DNA of 64,000 nt from Diadema setosum (Eukaryota; Echinodermata; Echinoidea; Diadematoida; Diadematidae): positions 19,905,047 through 19,969,046 of the forward strand of contig CM067072.1 in the NCBI GenBank assembly GCA_033980235.1, read 5' to 3'. How positions within the stretch are numbered: position 1 is the stretch's first letter; the number at the start of each line of letters is the position of its first letter. The notes under the pieces were generated by a model. The model made no database searches. It worked only from the letters and a program-made list of their open reading frames with translations, and had not been told where the DNA came from. The position numbers and the translations under genes were made by a program. Of this stretch, positions 11,583 through 20,817 are shown one piece after another.

Positions 11583-14500
11583 TAATAATGATAATAAAAA
11601 TAATGATGATAATAATAATAATAATAATAATAATAATAGTAATAATGATAATAATAATAACAGAGAGACTCTTATAAAGTGCTCATTCTACCTAAAAGAT
11701 ACTCATGGCTAATACAAGTGCTAAGAAAGTTTTATTCATATAGTCAATACAATTACCATTAATTTGATATTCTCGGAGCAGGAACCAAAAACTTTGGTAC
11801 TAACAGCTGAAACCATTGCATAGTTCTACAACAGATATCACATGGAGTGAATTCCACTAATGTTCATCTGTTCCACTGTCTGAGTTATAGTGCAAGATGC
11901 ATCTTTCTCCACTATAATAAACATATGAGTGTAGAGGGCCTTTCCCCTAAAAAGGGCATGAAGCCCATTTGTGACCCTGCACCACAAAACCAACAAAAAG
12001 TTGCCAAACATGGATTTTCAGTTAAGGGCAGATTCTAAAAGAGCAGACTCTAAGCTTTAAAATGATGTATAACTCAATTCAAATGGACTCTTCTAACCTA
12101 TTTAAATATTGGAAAGAAAGCACACACTATGGAAAAGTTTGGACTGAGAAAAGATGCTCTGAAGTACACAGTCTATTCAAGCGCTTAATCTTTACCAAGC
12201 CGTGCTAGCTGTGCCATGAAAGGGACAAAACACAGGATATAAACCACCGGAGCAACAACAATGAAGGGATTATCAGATTAAACTGAAATCAAGCATGTTC
12301 TATTAACACATTCTGCCCATGAGTAATGGTAACTTTCAAAGCAGTACCGTCATCATCTCAAAAGTTATTAGACTTGAAAGCAAAGATTGTGCAAAGGATT
12401 TCAGGACATGAAAAGCGGCCTCTAAGTCATACCTGATCATTCTACTCTTCCCCCAAAAAGGGTTATAGAAAACTGCTAAAAACACATTTTCCCATTCATG
12501 TTAAGATACCAAACTGAGGAATAATGTAGAAGAAGGATAGCTCTTTCAGAACACATGAAAAACTCAAGATTGACTTGATTGAACCATTTCACCTTTTTTG
12601 AGTCCTCACTTAAAATCAAGGGGTGCAACTTTTTGTTTTGTGGTGCACTGTCACATTTGTACAAATGTACATTCTATCACCCTAGCGCTAATACCTGAAA
12701 AGATTGGTGAAATTTTAGCACACATTTTCAATAAGATGAAAATGTGAAAACTGGCCCCCTAAATTGGTACCCCAATATGGCTTTGAGTGAGATAGTCACC
12801 AATTTACTTACTCATAGCACTAAATCAACCCTATCACTTCCTGGTTTTAGAGAAGAGAAATTTTAAAACATTCCTAAATTCAGGAGGAGCATTGTGCCCA
12901 TTTTGATTATTGAGATTGTATCCCCCTAGGGATGTTACCTTCCAAGTTTGGAGAAAATCTGTCATCAGGTTCTCAAAACAACAAACAAACAAACAAACAA
13001 ACAAACAAACAAACAAAAAACAAACAAAAAATGAAGATGTAAACAGTTTATGCACAATGGACAATATGCATCATGGCCTGGATGAGCTGTCTCGATTGTT
13101 TCATTCATCATCTGTAGTGTGCACATTAACTGGGGCAGGCAAGCTGATATCAGAATCAAAATCACCATAAGTAAACCACAATTTCAGCACTTCTGACCTA
13201 CTTTTTTGTGTTGAAGAAAAAATAGCACTAAAAATACAGAATTACAACTGGAATACTGTGGGCTGAAGGAAAAGGGTTGTCAATCTCAGTTGTATTAGGC
13301 AGAAGAAAATACTTACCCTGCTGGCTTCTGCTGAAGCTATCTTTGTCAGAGTTTTTGTCATCATTGTTGGTGCAATAGGATTAAAACTGTTAGACACAAA
13401 GATAAAGGAATGGCAAAAGTTGATCCGGACAATTTTTCAAAAGAATACAAACTGCATATCATATATAAGCAAAAAGAATTCTTTAAACATGTCATCCATG
13501 CATATCAAAACTGGATGGAAATCAGCCATGGGAGGAAAATGAATCATTTCAAATGATACACAAAAATTATCAAATACTGCAGAGTTTCACTCAAGAACTG
13601 AAGAATAACATTTACAAAGCATGACAGAATAAAATTGTGGTGCTTAACTTTGCATTACATTTAAACTGCCCTCTACTAGTATATAAACTTGTTATGTGAT
13701 ATACCACAATTGATTCATCTATGTGCCACACTATAAATCTGATTGTGTACCCTACCTTAGACATAAATTCCTCATGGTGAATAAATGGCAAACAGTCATA
13801 TTACTATTCTTTTCACCTGATATTATGCACCCTCAGATTTGATTGTACATCTGCTGGAAACAGTGAAAGTGCATTTGACTTTCCGCCATGGCTGTCGCTG
13901 ACAATGAACACCAGAGGGCAGCGTCCGGTGTAGCTAAACCTTGTCAATACTGCATGGAGGCTGGACGGATCACGATAGAAGGCATTCGGAATATCCTGTG
14001 TTGCAAGAAAATACACAAAGCTTACTGAATCATGAGTGACTGTAAATAAAGTTATTTCATTTCTTTTAAAATGTATTGGTTTTGAAATGCAAGAGGAGAT
14101 ACAGGAACAAGACAAGAAATTTGCAATTACTTTTATCTCAAAATTTACTTCTTTGTCAGAAGTAGATCATGCATACATTTCTCACATTTTACATATTTCA
14201 TCCACTTCTGTCATTCTGCATTAAAACTCCAGCCTTGAGATAAACTAGTCATTGTCATCTCACTCAAATGTTCACAATCTTTCATTAGGTCTGCCCCATA
14301 TTTAACCTAGTTTGCAGGCACAAACCTTTTGGTCGTAAAGGAGTCTGCACCAAGACTACTACATGCACCACCCTAGCACTGCAGCCTCTCCCTTGTTGAG
14401 AGAAGCTACAACACAGGGCCTATGGATGGGACAGTGCTAGGGTGGTGCACGTAGTAGTCATGGTGCAGACTCCTTTCGACCAACAAGGGTTTGTGCCTGC

Positions 14501-17500
14501 AAACTATATCTAACCAGTATGTCAAGATGCCCTGTTGCCATTTATGTGAAGTTTCCTTTAAAAACATCCACTTGGGGTGGGGGTGGGTTATGAGCTTTCA
14601 TTGATTTCTATTAACATTTTGCACATTTTTCAAATTCATGAAATTCTTCCGTTGCGATGTTTTCATTGCAACTGATTGACAAATTACCCTACATCGACGT
14701 AAATAGTAGTATGTACATAGGAGTATGTAAATAGGAGTATGTACGCACATGATTTTTTATCATGGCTACCACTAAAACACTGATCGATTCAGTGCATATT
14801 TACGTCGATGTAGGGCAATTTGTCAATCAGTTGCAGTTTTGCACATTTTCCATCAAGAAATGTGTCAGTAAATTGTTCCACTGTTGAACACCTATAGTGT
14901 TCAACTGTGTTATCGCATCTCTGATGAATTGAAATGCAACAAAGAAGTTTTGCTAGCTGACTTTGGCATACATCTCATGACATTAAACACAGCAACCATG
15001 CAATCAGAGAAATCTTCAAAATGGACTGTACAAAAATATGATGCATATTTCTTGTAACACAGGATGAAATTACCAATCAACTCACCTCAACAAGGACAAC
15101 TTTCTTGGTCCTTAGTTCCCCCTCCTCTAACTGAAGGGCTGGGTATCTGTTGGCTCGCTTCAGAAAGTCTTGAAACTGAGTCACTTGTGAATCAGTCCTG
15201 ACATATGATTCTTTGGAAATGTATAATGAAGATTAGAGAGCATGTTACCATCATTCTAATCACACACTAAAAGAGAATAACAAGGTAATTCACAACTTGA
15301 AATCTTAGCATGTATGTCACATGGGGGAAAATCTTGATATTGTTCATGACTGGAATGTGTGTGTGAAGTGCAGCTTGACCACAATTGTATTTTGAATATT
15401 TATATACAAAGAGCATTTATATATCAAGGGTTTAAAGATAATAAAAAGTTTTGGTACCTCAGAAGCTTCCCTGAATTTCCTTGTCTTGGTTTGTGTTTCA
15501 GGTTAAAGTACGTTGTCTGTGAGAATTACTCGCCCCAAAGTGCTCTCATGTCTTAGTAATCATGCAATAATGGTTTTGTATCAGAGCCGACGCTGTACAG
15601 CGTCGATAAATATTGTACGAAACCACTGACTGCCACCAGCAGCGTGCAGCCCATTGTACGCATAGCTAACTGCGACCAGCAGCCCCATACGCATAGCGTA
15701 ATGGGGCTTCGCATTGTAGCATTCAGGATCATGACAGAATTAGTATCGTTGGTAAATGTCAACTTAAAATCCAAAAATTTCTTCGATTTGAAGACTTATC
15801 AATTAAGTTGAAGTATTGAAAACAGGCTTCGAACAACGTTTGGTTCTGCCAATAGTCCCTTTCTGTTTGAATTGATGACTGAATGTGACTTGGTCGAGAG
15901 GACCTTGGGAGAGCTACATACACTGGATACCATGGCCAGCGCATGCGCACACAGACATCTTATCCGTTCATGGATTTGAAATTTGTGTGCATGTGATGTG
16001 TTCGCCCGCACTGGCTGTAGTATTCAGTGTACTGTATGTAGCTCTCCTAAGGTCATGTCGACCGAGTCACATTCAGTCATCAATTCGAACAGAAAGGGAC
16101 TATAGGCAGAACCAAACGTTGCCCGAAGCCTGTTTTCAATACTTCAACTTAATTGGTAAGTCTTCAAATTGAAGAATTTATGGGATTTTAAGTTGACATT
16201 TACCCTGCGATACTAAATCTGTCATGATCCTGAATGCTACAATGCGAAGCCCGATTACGCTATGCGTATGGGACTGCTGGTCGCTATGCGTATGGGACTG
16301 CTGGTCGCATTTAATTGCATGATTACTAAGACATGAGAGCACTTTGGGGCGAGTAAGTCTCACAGTGTTAGTTATATGAAAGGTACTTTAACCTGAAACA
16401 CAAACGACAAGGAAATTCAAGGACACTTTTGAGGTACCAAAACTTTTTATTATCTTTAAGATTAACAGCAGCCCGGTGGCTCAGGTCAACTAAAAATTGA
16501 TGTTAGACCACCAAACTTTCAAAGAGCATACCTTTTGGTGGCCTGATAGAGCAACTAAGATTGAAAAATACATTGCTATGTTTCCTTTGATTTAGCACCA
16601 CTACATTTCTATTTCGGGCATAAAACATTTAAAATTTGATATTAGTGGCCCAAATGAGTCACTGGAGAAAAATGTTAGTAGTTACGTTCAGATGACAAGC
16701 CCTGACCTCGAGGTTAGGCTCTTGCCCCCTAACTACGACGTGCATCCACACGATGAAGCTTAACCTCGAGGTTAGGAAACCTCGAGGTTAAACTCCTGCC
16801 CCTTTGAGTGCATTGATTTTTGTGTCCACACAGTGCTTAACTACAAGTGGGGACCCCCCGGGGCTCGTGGTTAGAGCGCTAACCATAAGATATTTCGTGG
16901 CTCTTAACATCGAGCTAACCTCGAGGTTAGCTAACTACAAGTGCGTCTACACGGTCCCTAACTACAAGCTTAACCTCGAGGTTAAACTCCTGCCCCTTTG
17001 AGTGCGTTGATTTTTGTGTCCACACAGTGCTTAACTACAAGTGGGGACCCCCCGGGGCTCGTGGTTAGAGCGCTAACCATAAGATATTTCGTGGCTCTTA
17101 ACATCGAGCTAACCTCGAGGTTAGCTAACTACAAGTGCGTCTACACGGTCCCTAACTACAAGCTTAACCTCTAGGTTTCCTAACCTCGAGGTTAAGGCTT
17201 GTCGTCTGAACGTAACTAATGTTGAACCCTGTATTTATATGTATCTAACAGCATCTAGATTCAGCAGACATGCTTGATATCATTAATTATCATTTTAACG
17301 ACTGGGCATTCATTGTATTTACCCCCGCAAGTATGTTTATCATTCATTCTGAAGTAATGACTCTTCATAGTTGATGAAGATCAATAATGACAAAGCTATA
17401 AACATAGTGTGAGCTATTGAAAATGGACTTCACACGTCATGCTATCATTCCCAAGTATATTATGGGAATTAAATCACATTTTTGATGACTTTTCCTGCCG

Positions 17501-20500
17501 AAGTGTATCACAGCTATAAGGCCATACAAATGTTGCACTTCCAACACTAATTTTCTAGGTGTAATGGCTAGCACTCACCTGCTTTGTAGTCAAATGGTGT
17601 GTCTGTTTGAAAGGCTGAGGATACAGGGTTGGACCATTCCTGCAACTCCAGTCCTAGTTTGTCAGCTAGAACTCGAATTGTAGCAGTCTTGCCTACACCT
17701 GCTTGGCCAGTAAGAAGCAGCAGTGGGGCCTGGGAACGCTTTGTAAATAGACAAAAATACCAAACAACTCTCACATTACATAAATATCCATACAATAGAA
17801 GATCATTGAGTTTCCAATTTGCCGAGATTTGATACTGGCCCATGATCAAGTAATCTTAATCACCAGCTTCAAACACACAGCAAGTGTTGCAAACTAGACA
17901 CTAAATGGGAAATAGCAGGGCCAGTATCTAATGCAACCTGTCAGTTCCCAACATCACAATAAATCTTGTGACAACATTGGAGTGCACCTCCTTCTACAAA
18001 ATGATATAAGTCACATTTCTGTCAAGTAAACTGCTAATGTGACTCTGCATTCTCCTGTGTTTTAGTGAAGTGATTCACAGGAAATGGTAAATGGAATGGT
18101 GACTTTCACAGTGAACTTCTGTGATTAACATCAATGTCAAATGCACATGGTGCACCATGCCATAATCAATAGAGCATTTTGCATATCATTTTTTGATTGT
18201 TAATACCCTTCATCATGGCATGCATCACCTCAATGCAATAAACTTGCCTGGGTACTACATAATACATCACACACGTCAACCATACAACACATTTTATGAA
18301 GTTTAGAAAACGTATACTGATATTAGAAATTGATTTATACCCACGCTTTAAACTCACATGTGCTGGGCAACCTCTGAACTGGGCGCATGTAACATGAAAT
18401 CAATGTGCAAACACATGACTGGCATTATGTTTACTATTTGCTAAATTCTTGAATTCTATTTGTATAATCAGCCAATTCTACAGTGCACTCCCGTTATAAC
18501 GAAATGCTCGGGACCGGCAGTTTTCTTTCGTTATAACCGAACAAATACAATATATAACGAAAACAAGAAAACCACATATATTCTGTTTGCTGAATACTTA
18601 TCATACACTGGAAAGCTATAAATGTGAAATGTGATGGGATAATAGTGTATCACAATGATAAACGCAAGTTCCCCTCAGAAACTGTGCGTGACACAAAGAG
18701 CGAACACACAGTGGTGTGAAGCGTTCACCCATGCAGAGAAGCTATAAATGCTTGTTCCACTACGAATTTTCGAAAGCAATTCGCATTTCGTTATAACGGA
18801 GCACATTTCTTTTGTTTTTCTTTGTCTGTGGCGCTCGGAAAAGACTTCGTTATAACGGAAATTTTGCTATAACCGTGTTCGTTATAAGCGAATTTTTTAC
18901 CATAGACTTCAATGGTGATAATTTTGGGACCAGAAGATTTACTTCGTTATAACGAAATTTCGTTATAACCGTGTTCGTTATAACGGGAGTGCACTGTAAC
19001 TTCCTCCTACCTCTCTTGTATCTCATCTATGAGGCCCACACACACTACAGACGTGTACACACATACTGACACACACAAACACAAAAAGAAAGCAAGATAG
19101 AATTGCAGTAATGTTGTATTATAAGGTGACTTACAGATACAGGCTGTCTATTCTGTTTCATGTGGAAGCACAGCCAATCTTCAACTTCTTGAATTTTCTT
19201 CTTGTGTACAGCAAGGTCTGCCTGCAAAAGACACACACAATCTGATTTGCTATTGACAATGTGTTTTTACAATAGTCATTGGAAAAAAAGATTGGCCTAT
19301 CGGGGCATACAATTTCAGCACATATGACAATGTGTACATGCAAGCAAAATATGAGCTACAAATTTTGCTAACTGCTTTGGCTTTCTTAGATTAAAACTGC
19401 CCTTTTTGAGTATGTAGATTTGGGGACTTTTACCAACATAGCGTACAGAGTATATACGGTGCTTTTCTGTGAGCAGCTGTGCTATGGAAATTTATGTGAC
19501 ACAATTATGTACCTTTAATGAAATTGATCACTTTAATCTGGCACAGTATTTACTGAAACTGATATTCATACTTAAGCACATACTTAAATCTTTTATGGGT
19601 TATCTTTATCCCTTCCTCCATTTTCCACTTTAGATTTCAAGGCAAAGATGGACTTTCAGAACAACTTTCAGAACATCTTAATCACATTAGAAAGTGAAAA
19701 TGAGAGGGGTATTGAAAACTTCTCTGTGATTCAGTTTATATACCTATGGACAAATTAACATCTGTAATACAAACATGTAGCTTATCATCTGTTTCCTTTT
19801 TTTCTGACCATATCTTGCAAACACACGCAAACACACATACACGAGGGGCGAATCCAGGAATTCCGTAAAGAGGGGGCGCTTTTACAAAGTAAAAGCGGGG
19901 GGGGGGGGGGGTGCATGCACCCCACATTATTTCTTTTTATTTCTTTTGTTTTGACAAAAAATAAAAGGGGGAGGGGTGTGCGCCAGGTTCCCCCCCCCCC
20001 CGATCCGCCACTGCACACACACAATTACATGAAACAAATGTGGATATGAACACCCCTACATTGTTATTGTTGCTTGCTCATAACACTATGTCACTAGGTC
20101 AGTTTGATTGATTTTCCAATGTTGAATTCATGAAATTGCACTTCCCAGCTATCAAATACTGTATATGCCACATATTTAGCAAGTCTAAATTTTCGCGAAT
20201 CGGGACTTCTCGACTATTTCGCGAGTGGTTAAATTTGTGGAGTACTTGATTGAACGGAGAAATGTAAATGTGTGCATCACATTCATACCAGGATCAGAGT
20301 CATTATTTTGGGGTGTCTTTGATTTCGCCAATTAGCACCTGACTCGCAAAATTAAAAACCTCGCAAAATATTTGGTGTATACAGTATCGTACCAGAGTGT
20401 GGGGACAATGCCGGTCAGCCCAAGTCTGCCCTTCAAGGTGCTTCTTCCACTGAGACCAGCTCTGCGATAGCTTTTCTTCCTCTTTGCGGGGTCTCTTCCG

Positions 20501-20617
20501 GCCTGCTGCACCCTGGTTGGTCCATGTCTTACCCATCTTACCTCTGGAGTTTGATGTGGTCTTTGTGGTTGATTCATCAACTAGACCATCAAATGAGGAT
20601 GTTATCCATTGATGCAT
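2832..20617 (-). CDS. RAD17: RAD17 checkpoint clamp loader, N-terminal 462 codons in ten exons (3' end outside window)
   Basis: Known role: nuclear AAA+ ATPase that, with RFC2-5, loads the RAD9-RAD1-HUS1 clamp at damaged or stalled DNA to activate ATR-CHK1. Seen here: coding exons 20617-20393, 19221-19135, 17729-17579, 15210-15086, 13995-13817, 13386-13317, 10784-10673, 8969-8763, 4021-3939 and 2978-2832, all with AG acceptors, GT donors and compatible phases, 1386 nt in total. Walker A is TGQAGVGKT (about residues 111-119). Walker B is VVLVED (192-197), split across exons 4 and 5. A sensor-1-like FIVSDS lies near 226-231, SGDIR near 300 and IGGKDTSLFLFRALGKI near 365-381. Exon 10 has the family motif LYLHQNYLDFY. 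Human RAD17 is about 680 aa, so roughly a third is missing to the left. The start is the first ATG after a polypyrimidine-AG acceptor, so a 5' untranslated exon is implied. Confidence 0.95.
3939..4021 (-). CDS. RAD17: RAD17 coding exon 9 (short)
   Basis: 83 nt. After a split Arg codon it encodes EPKTAKDPLLPPHLSHHDRD and then RLIVNPE, aligning with family PRLPSHLSEYERDTLLVEPE. The donor GTCAGT is chosen because only it joins exon 10 in phase 0. A GTAACC eight codons further on would not keep the frame. Confidence 0.85.
4022..4794. other. RAD17 intron sequence, nothing recognised
   Basis: AT-rich intron between exon 9 and the DIRS-like element. The open frames here show no family resemblance. 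Confidence 0.55.
5085..6416 (+). pseudogene. Gag-like ORF of DIRS-like element, broken
   Basis: One frame runs from ATG 5085 to 6230 with a single in-frame TAA at 5700-5702. It then continues in another frame (FASNRPSNGNYNRPFLGQ) to a TAG at 6414-6416. The first 200 residues are Thr/Lys/Glu-rich low complexity, with a possible coiled coil around EFTELPSRLDKLESLMERM. The part after the stop has VNAPIWENLSPHTRIRDLKL and ALALLCNANFEVNRLRKEQI, similar to the gag-like protein of DIRS elements. It is non-functional as it stands. Confidence 0.72.
6500..7420 (+). pseudogene. Reverse-transcriptase fragment of DIRS-like element, interrupted
   Basis: MPVGGRLCHFYHRW ends at about 6590. After the nested MITE, TSDQFLLSAVQGYEIEFDL follows from about 7020, then NIFTRPKKDGGTRMILDLSQ and HFKMDNI. 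This is the N-terminal palm/finger region typical of DIRS RT. There is an in-frame TAA at 7220-7222 and a frame change just before a SIDLQ motif-A-like word, after which the domain is lost. The YxDD catalytic region is missing. Confidence 0.82.
6594..7015. mobile_element. TTAA-flanked MITE nested in the DIRS-like RT
   Basis: TIRs AGGTACTAGCCCACATTTG (left) and, as complement, AGGTATTAGCCCACATTTG (right) differ at one base. TTAA lies on both sides (6590-6593 and 7016-7019). The 422-bp interior has no coding capacity. A TTAA target site suggests piggyBac-like or Kolobok-like mobilisation. Insert plus one TTAA is 426 bp. Confidence 0.9.
7570..7854 (+). pseudogene. Tyrosine recombinase C terminus of DIRS-like element
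   Basis: The frame contains LSRWIKTRLQRAGVDTAIYK, then HSTRAAATSAA (the HxxR box of tyrosine recombinases), and ARWTSEKTFRRFSKKP. In DIRS-type recombinases the last block usually reads W.S..TF..FY with Tyr as nucleophile. Here that position is Ser, so the catalytic Tyr seems lost. The N-terminal half is missing. Confidence 0.82.
8228..8500. repeat. Inverted terminal module of the DIRS-like element
   Basis: AGATTAAACGAGAA ... GATCTTTATGTTATGAATA (8235-8308) is mirrored at 8420-8500 (AATATTCATAAAATAAAGAT ... TTGTTTAATCT). A related segment in between (8325-8362) contributes another inverted match. This resembles the inverted repeat plus internal complementary region at the 3' side of DIRS elements. 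Confidence 0.6.
8763..8969 (-). CDS. RAD17: RAD17 coding exon 8
   Basis: 207 nt. The first two thirds are a low-complexity Ser/Glu/Lys linker (SALSSSSSHGSQ). The rest is AIGGKDTSLFLFRALGKI, one of the most conserved blocks of the family. Acceptor TTCTATAG, donor GTAAGT, phase 1 out. Confidence 0.94.
9500..10195. repeat. Two adjacent copies of an invertebrate interspersed repeat
   Basis: Copies at about 9517-9765 and 9835-10195 share AACTTGAAACT, TCATAGTATT, TTCTAGAGAAGA, TGAGATCCTA, CCCCTAGGGATG and a GTTCTCAAG/GTTTTCAAG end. The second continues to AATAGCTCACTAAGCTCAGG and TGAGCTAAAAA, an end I know from dispersed repeats in several marine invertebrates. C and G homopolymer runs lie at 9818-9833 and 9980-9990. 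Further copies are at about 12725-13060 and 48668-48815. Confidence 0.65.
10673..10784 (-). CDS. RAD17: RAD17 coding exon 7
   Basis: 112 nt encoding SSGDIRAAINALQFAS, the conserved helical segment after the ATPase core (family GCSGDIRSAINSLQF). Acceptor CTGGCAG, donor GTAAGA. Confidence 0.93.
11257..11661. repeat. Long TAA/ATT microsatellite
   Basis: About 400 bp of nearly pure AAT repeats with scattered CAA and GAT interruptions, in RAD17 intron 6. Long open frames of poly-Ile, poly-Leu and similar across it are artefacts of the repeat. Confidence 0.98.
11972..12653. mobile_element. Non-autonomous TIR element with 6-bp target duplication
   Basis: The left end TGACCCTGCACCACAAAAC and the right end (complement TGACAGTGCACCACAAAAC) form a TIR that continues as CAAAAAGTTGC on both sides. 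CATTTG flanks both ends (11966-11971, 12654-12659). At 682 bp with no coding frame it lies in RAD17 intron 6. Confidence 0.8.
12725..13060. repeat. Third copy of the interspersed repeat plus CAAA microsatellite
   Basis: It shares TTTTAGAGAAGAGAAATTTT, CCCCTAGGGATGTTACCT and TTCTCAAAACA with the copies near 9.6-10.1 kb. A (CAAA)n run at about 12978-13030 expands the segment just after the TTCTCAA end. Confidence 0.65.
13317..13386 (-). CDS. RAD17: RAD17 coding exon 6
   Basis: 70 nt encoding FNPIAPTMMTKTLTKI, matching the family FNPVAPTIMMK segment. A Ser codon is split with exon 5. Donor GTAAGT. Confidence 0.93.
13817..13995 (-). CDS. RAD17: RAD17 coding exon 5
   Basis: 179 nt starting DIPNAFYRDPSSLHAVL, which completes Walker B, followed by GRCPLVFIVSDS (sensor-1 region) and LFPADVQ. 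Acceptor CAACACAG. The donor GTGAAA is weak, and the exon ends in phase 2. Confidence 0.93.
14308..14506. mobile_element. Foldback MITE with 9-bp near-identical target duplication
   Basis: Arms of about 75 bp are inverted: TAGTTTGCAGGCACAAACC at the left and GGTTTGTGCCTGCAAACTA at the right, with GGAGTCTGCACC and CACCACCCTAGCACTG also mirrored. Flanks are TATTTAACC (14299-14307) and TATCTAACC (14507-14515). An 8-9 bp target site suggests hAT- or Mutator-like mobilisation. Located in RAD17 intron 4. Confidence 0.8.
14632..14842. repeat. Short inverted pair of the 269-bp-unit family
   Basis: GCAACTGATTGACAAATT ... CATCGACGTAAATA (about 14668-14707) is followed by its inverted partner TATTTACGTCGATG ... 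AATTTGTCAATCAGTTGC (about 14799-14837). The right half also keeps CATGATTTTTTATCATGG and the ACTAAAACACTGATC block. The tRNA-like part is absent. Both outer ends match the outer ends of the large array at 20.8-25.1 kb. Confidence 0.85.
15086..15210 (-). CDS. RAD17: RAD17 coding exon 4
   Basis: 125 nt encoding SQVTQFQDFLKRANRYPAL and, at its end, RTKKVVLVE, the first half of Walker B. The acceptor CCAAAG has a poor pyrimidine tract but is required by phase. The donor is GTGAGT. Confidence 0.9.
15436..16455. mobile_element. 1-kb palindromic TTAA-flanked element
   Basis: Ends AGATAATAAAAAG ... CTTTTTATTATCT lie between TTAA copies at 15432-15435 and 16456-16459. The two halves, each close to 490 bp, are inverted copies (for example TTCGAACAACGTTTGGTTCT against AACCAAACGTTGCCCGAAG), meeting over a short spacer near 15935-15975. 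No coding capacity. Located in RAD17 intron 3. Confidence 0.88.
16677..17217. mobile_element. TIR element with internal 194-bp tandem duplication and AACCTCGAGGTT palindromes
   Basis: TIRs GTTACGTTCAGATGACAAGC and complement GTTACGTTCAGACGACAAGC continue into CTCGAGG words. AATGTT flanks both ends (16671-16676, 17218-17223). Inside, 16781-16974 is repeated almost exactly at 16975-17168. The 12-bp palindrome AACCTCGAGGTT occurs five times and its ACCTCGAGGT core seven times. Located in RAD17 intron 3. Confidence 0.85.
17579..17729 (-). CDS. RAD17: RAD17 coding exon 3 (Walker A)
   Basis: 151 nt beginning APLLLLTGQAGVGKTAT, the P-loop of the AAA+ core, followed by LELQEWSNPV, a RAD17-specific motif. 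It ends in phase 1 at donor GTGAGT. Confidence 0.95.
18481..18996. mobile_element. pogo/Tigger-like MITE
   Basis: TIR CAGTGCACTCCCGTTATAAC at both ends, TA on both sides (18479-18480, 18997-18998). CGTTATAAC words are iterated inside both ends. The CAGTG-ACTCCCG-TATAAC terminus is characteristic of pogo/Tigger/Jerky-type elements. 516 bp, non-coding, in RAD17 intron 2. Confidence 0.88.
19135..19221 (-). CDS. RAD17: RAD17 coding exon 2
   Basis: The 29 codons contain ADLAVHKKKIQEVEDWL, nearly identical to the vertebrate RAD17 segment. Acceptor TTTTGCAG, donor GTAAGT, phase 0 at both ends. Confidence 0.93.
19843..20013. mobile_element. hAT-like MITE, probable
   Basis: The left end GAGGGGCGAATCCAGGAA and right complement CAGTGGCGGATCGG resemble hAT termini of the CAGNGGCGGATC type. 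G and C homopolymer tracts lie inside. Flanking CA-repeat sequence hides the target duplication. Confidence 0.5.
20159..20384. mobile_element. TA-flanked MITE touching the RAD17 exon 1 splice donor
   Basis: TIRs CTGTATATGCCACATATTT and complement CTGTATACACCAAATATTT, TA at 20157-20158 and 20385-20386. TTCGCGA words inside relate it to the element at 652-858. Its right end lies 8 bp from the exon boundary at 20393. Confidence 0.78.
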
Positions 20618-20620
20618 TTC
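20393..20620 (-). CDS. RAD17: RAD17 first coding exon
   Basis: A pyrimidine-rich tract and CACCAG precede GAAATG; the ATG is at 20617-20615, giving 75 codons that end CTG before the donor GTACGA. The N terminus MHQWITSSFDGLVDES resembles the RAD17 start. The basic segment GRKRPRKEEEK could be a nuclear localisation signal. The end QTWADRHCPHTL corresponds to the family EPWVDKYKP motif before the clamp-loader core. Only 3 nt of possible 5' UTR lie in this exon. Confidence 0.88.
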
Positions 20621-20817
20621 CTGGTGATAAAAAGAAAAAAAAAATTGAAACCAATGCTTAAAGCCATCAACTGGTGGTGTAACTGCCACATATTTTGATC
20701 TGGCACACATTATAATTTAACAAAACAAAACACATTCTCCACTGAAAATGAATGTCTTTCTTTTTATTTTCTCTCTCTAAAAAGAGAGAGAAAATAACCA
20801 AAATTAATCTTTTTAAT

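Noticed and set aside
11215..11585. Long poly-Leu and poly-Ile frames
   Set aside because: Translation of the TAA microsatellite.
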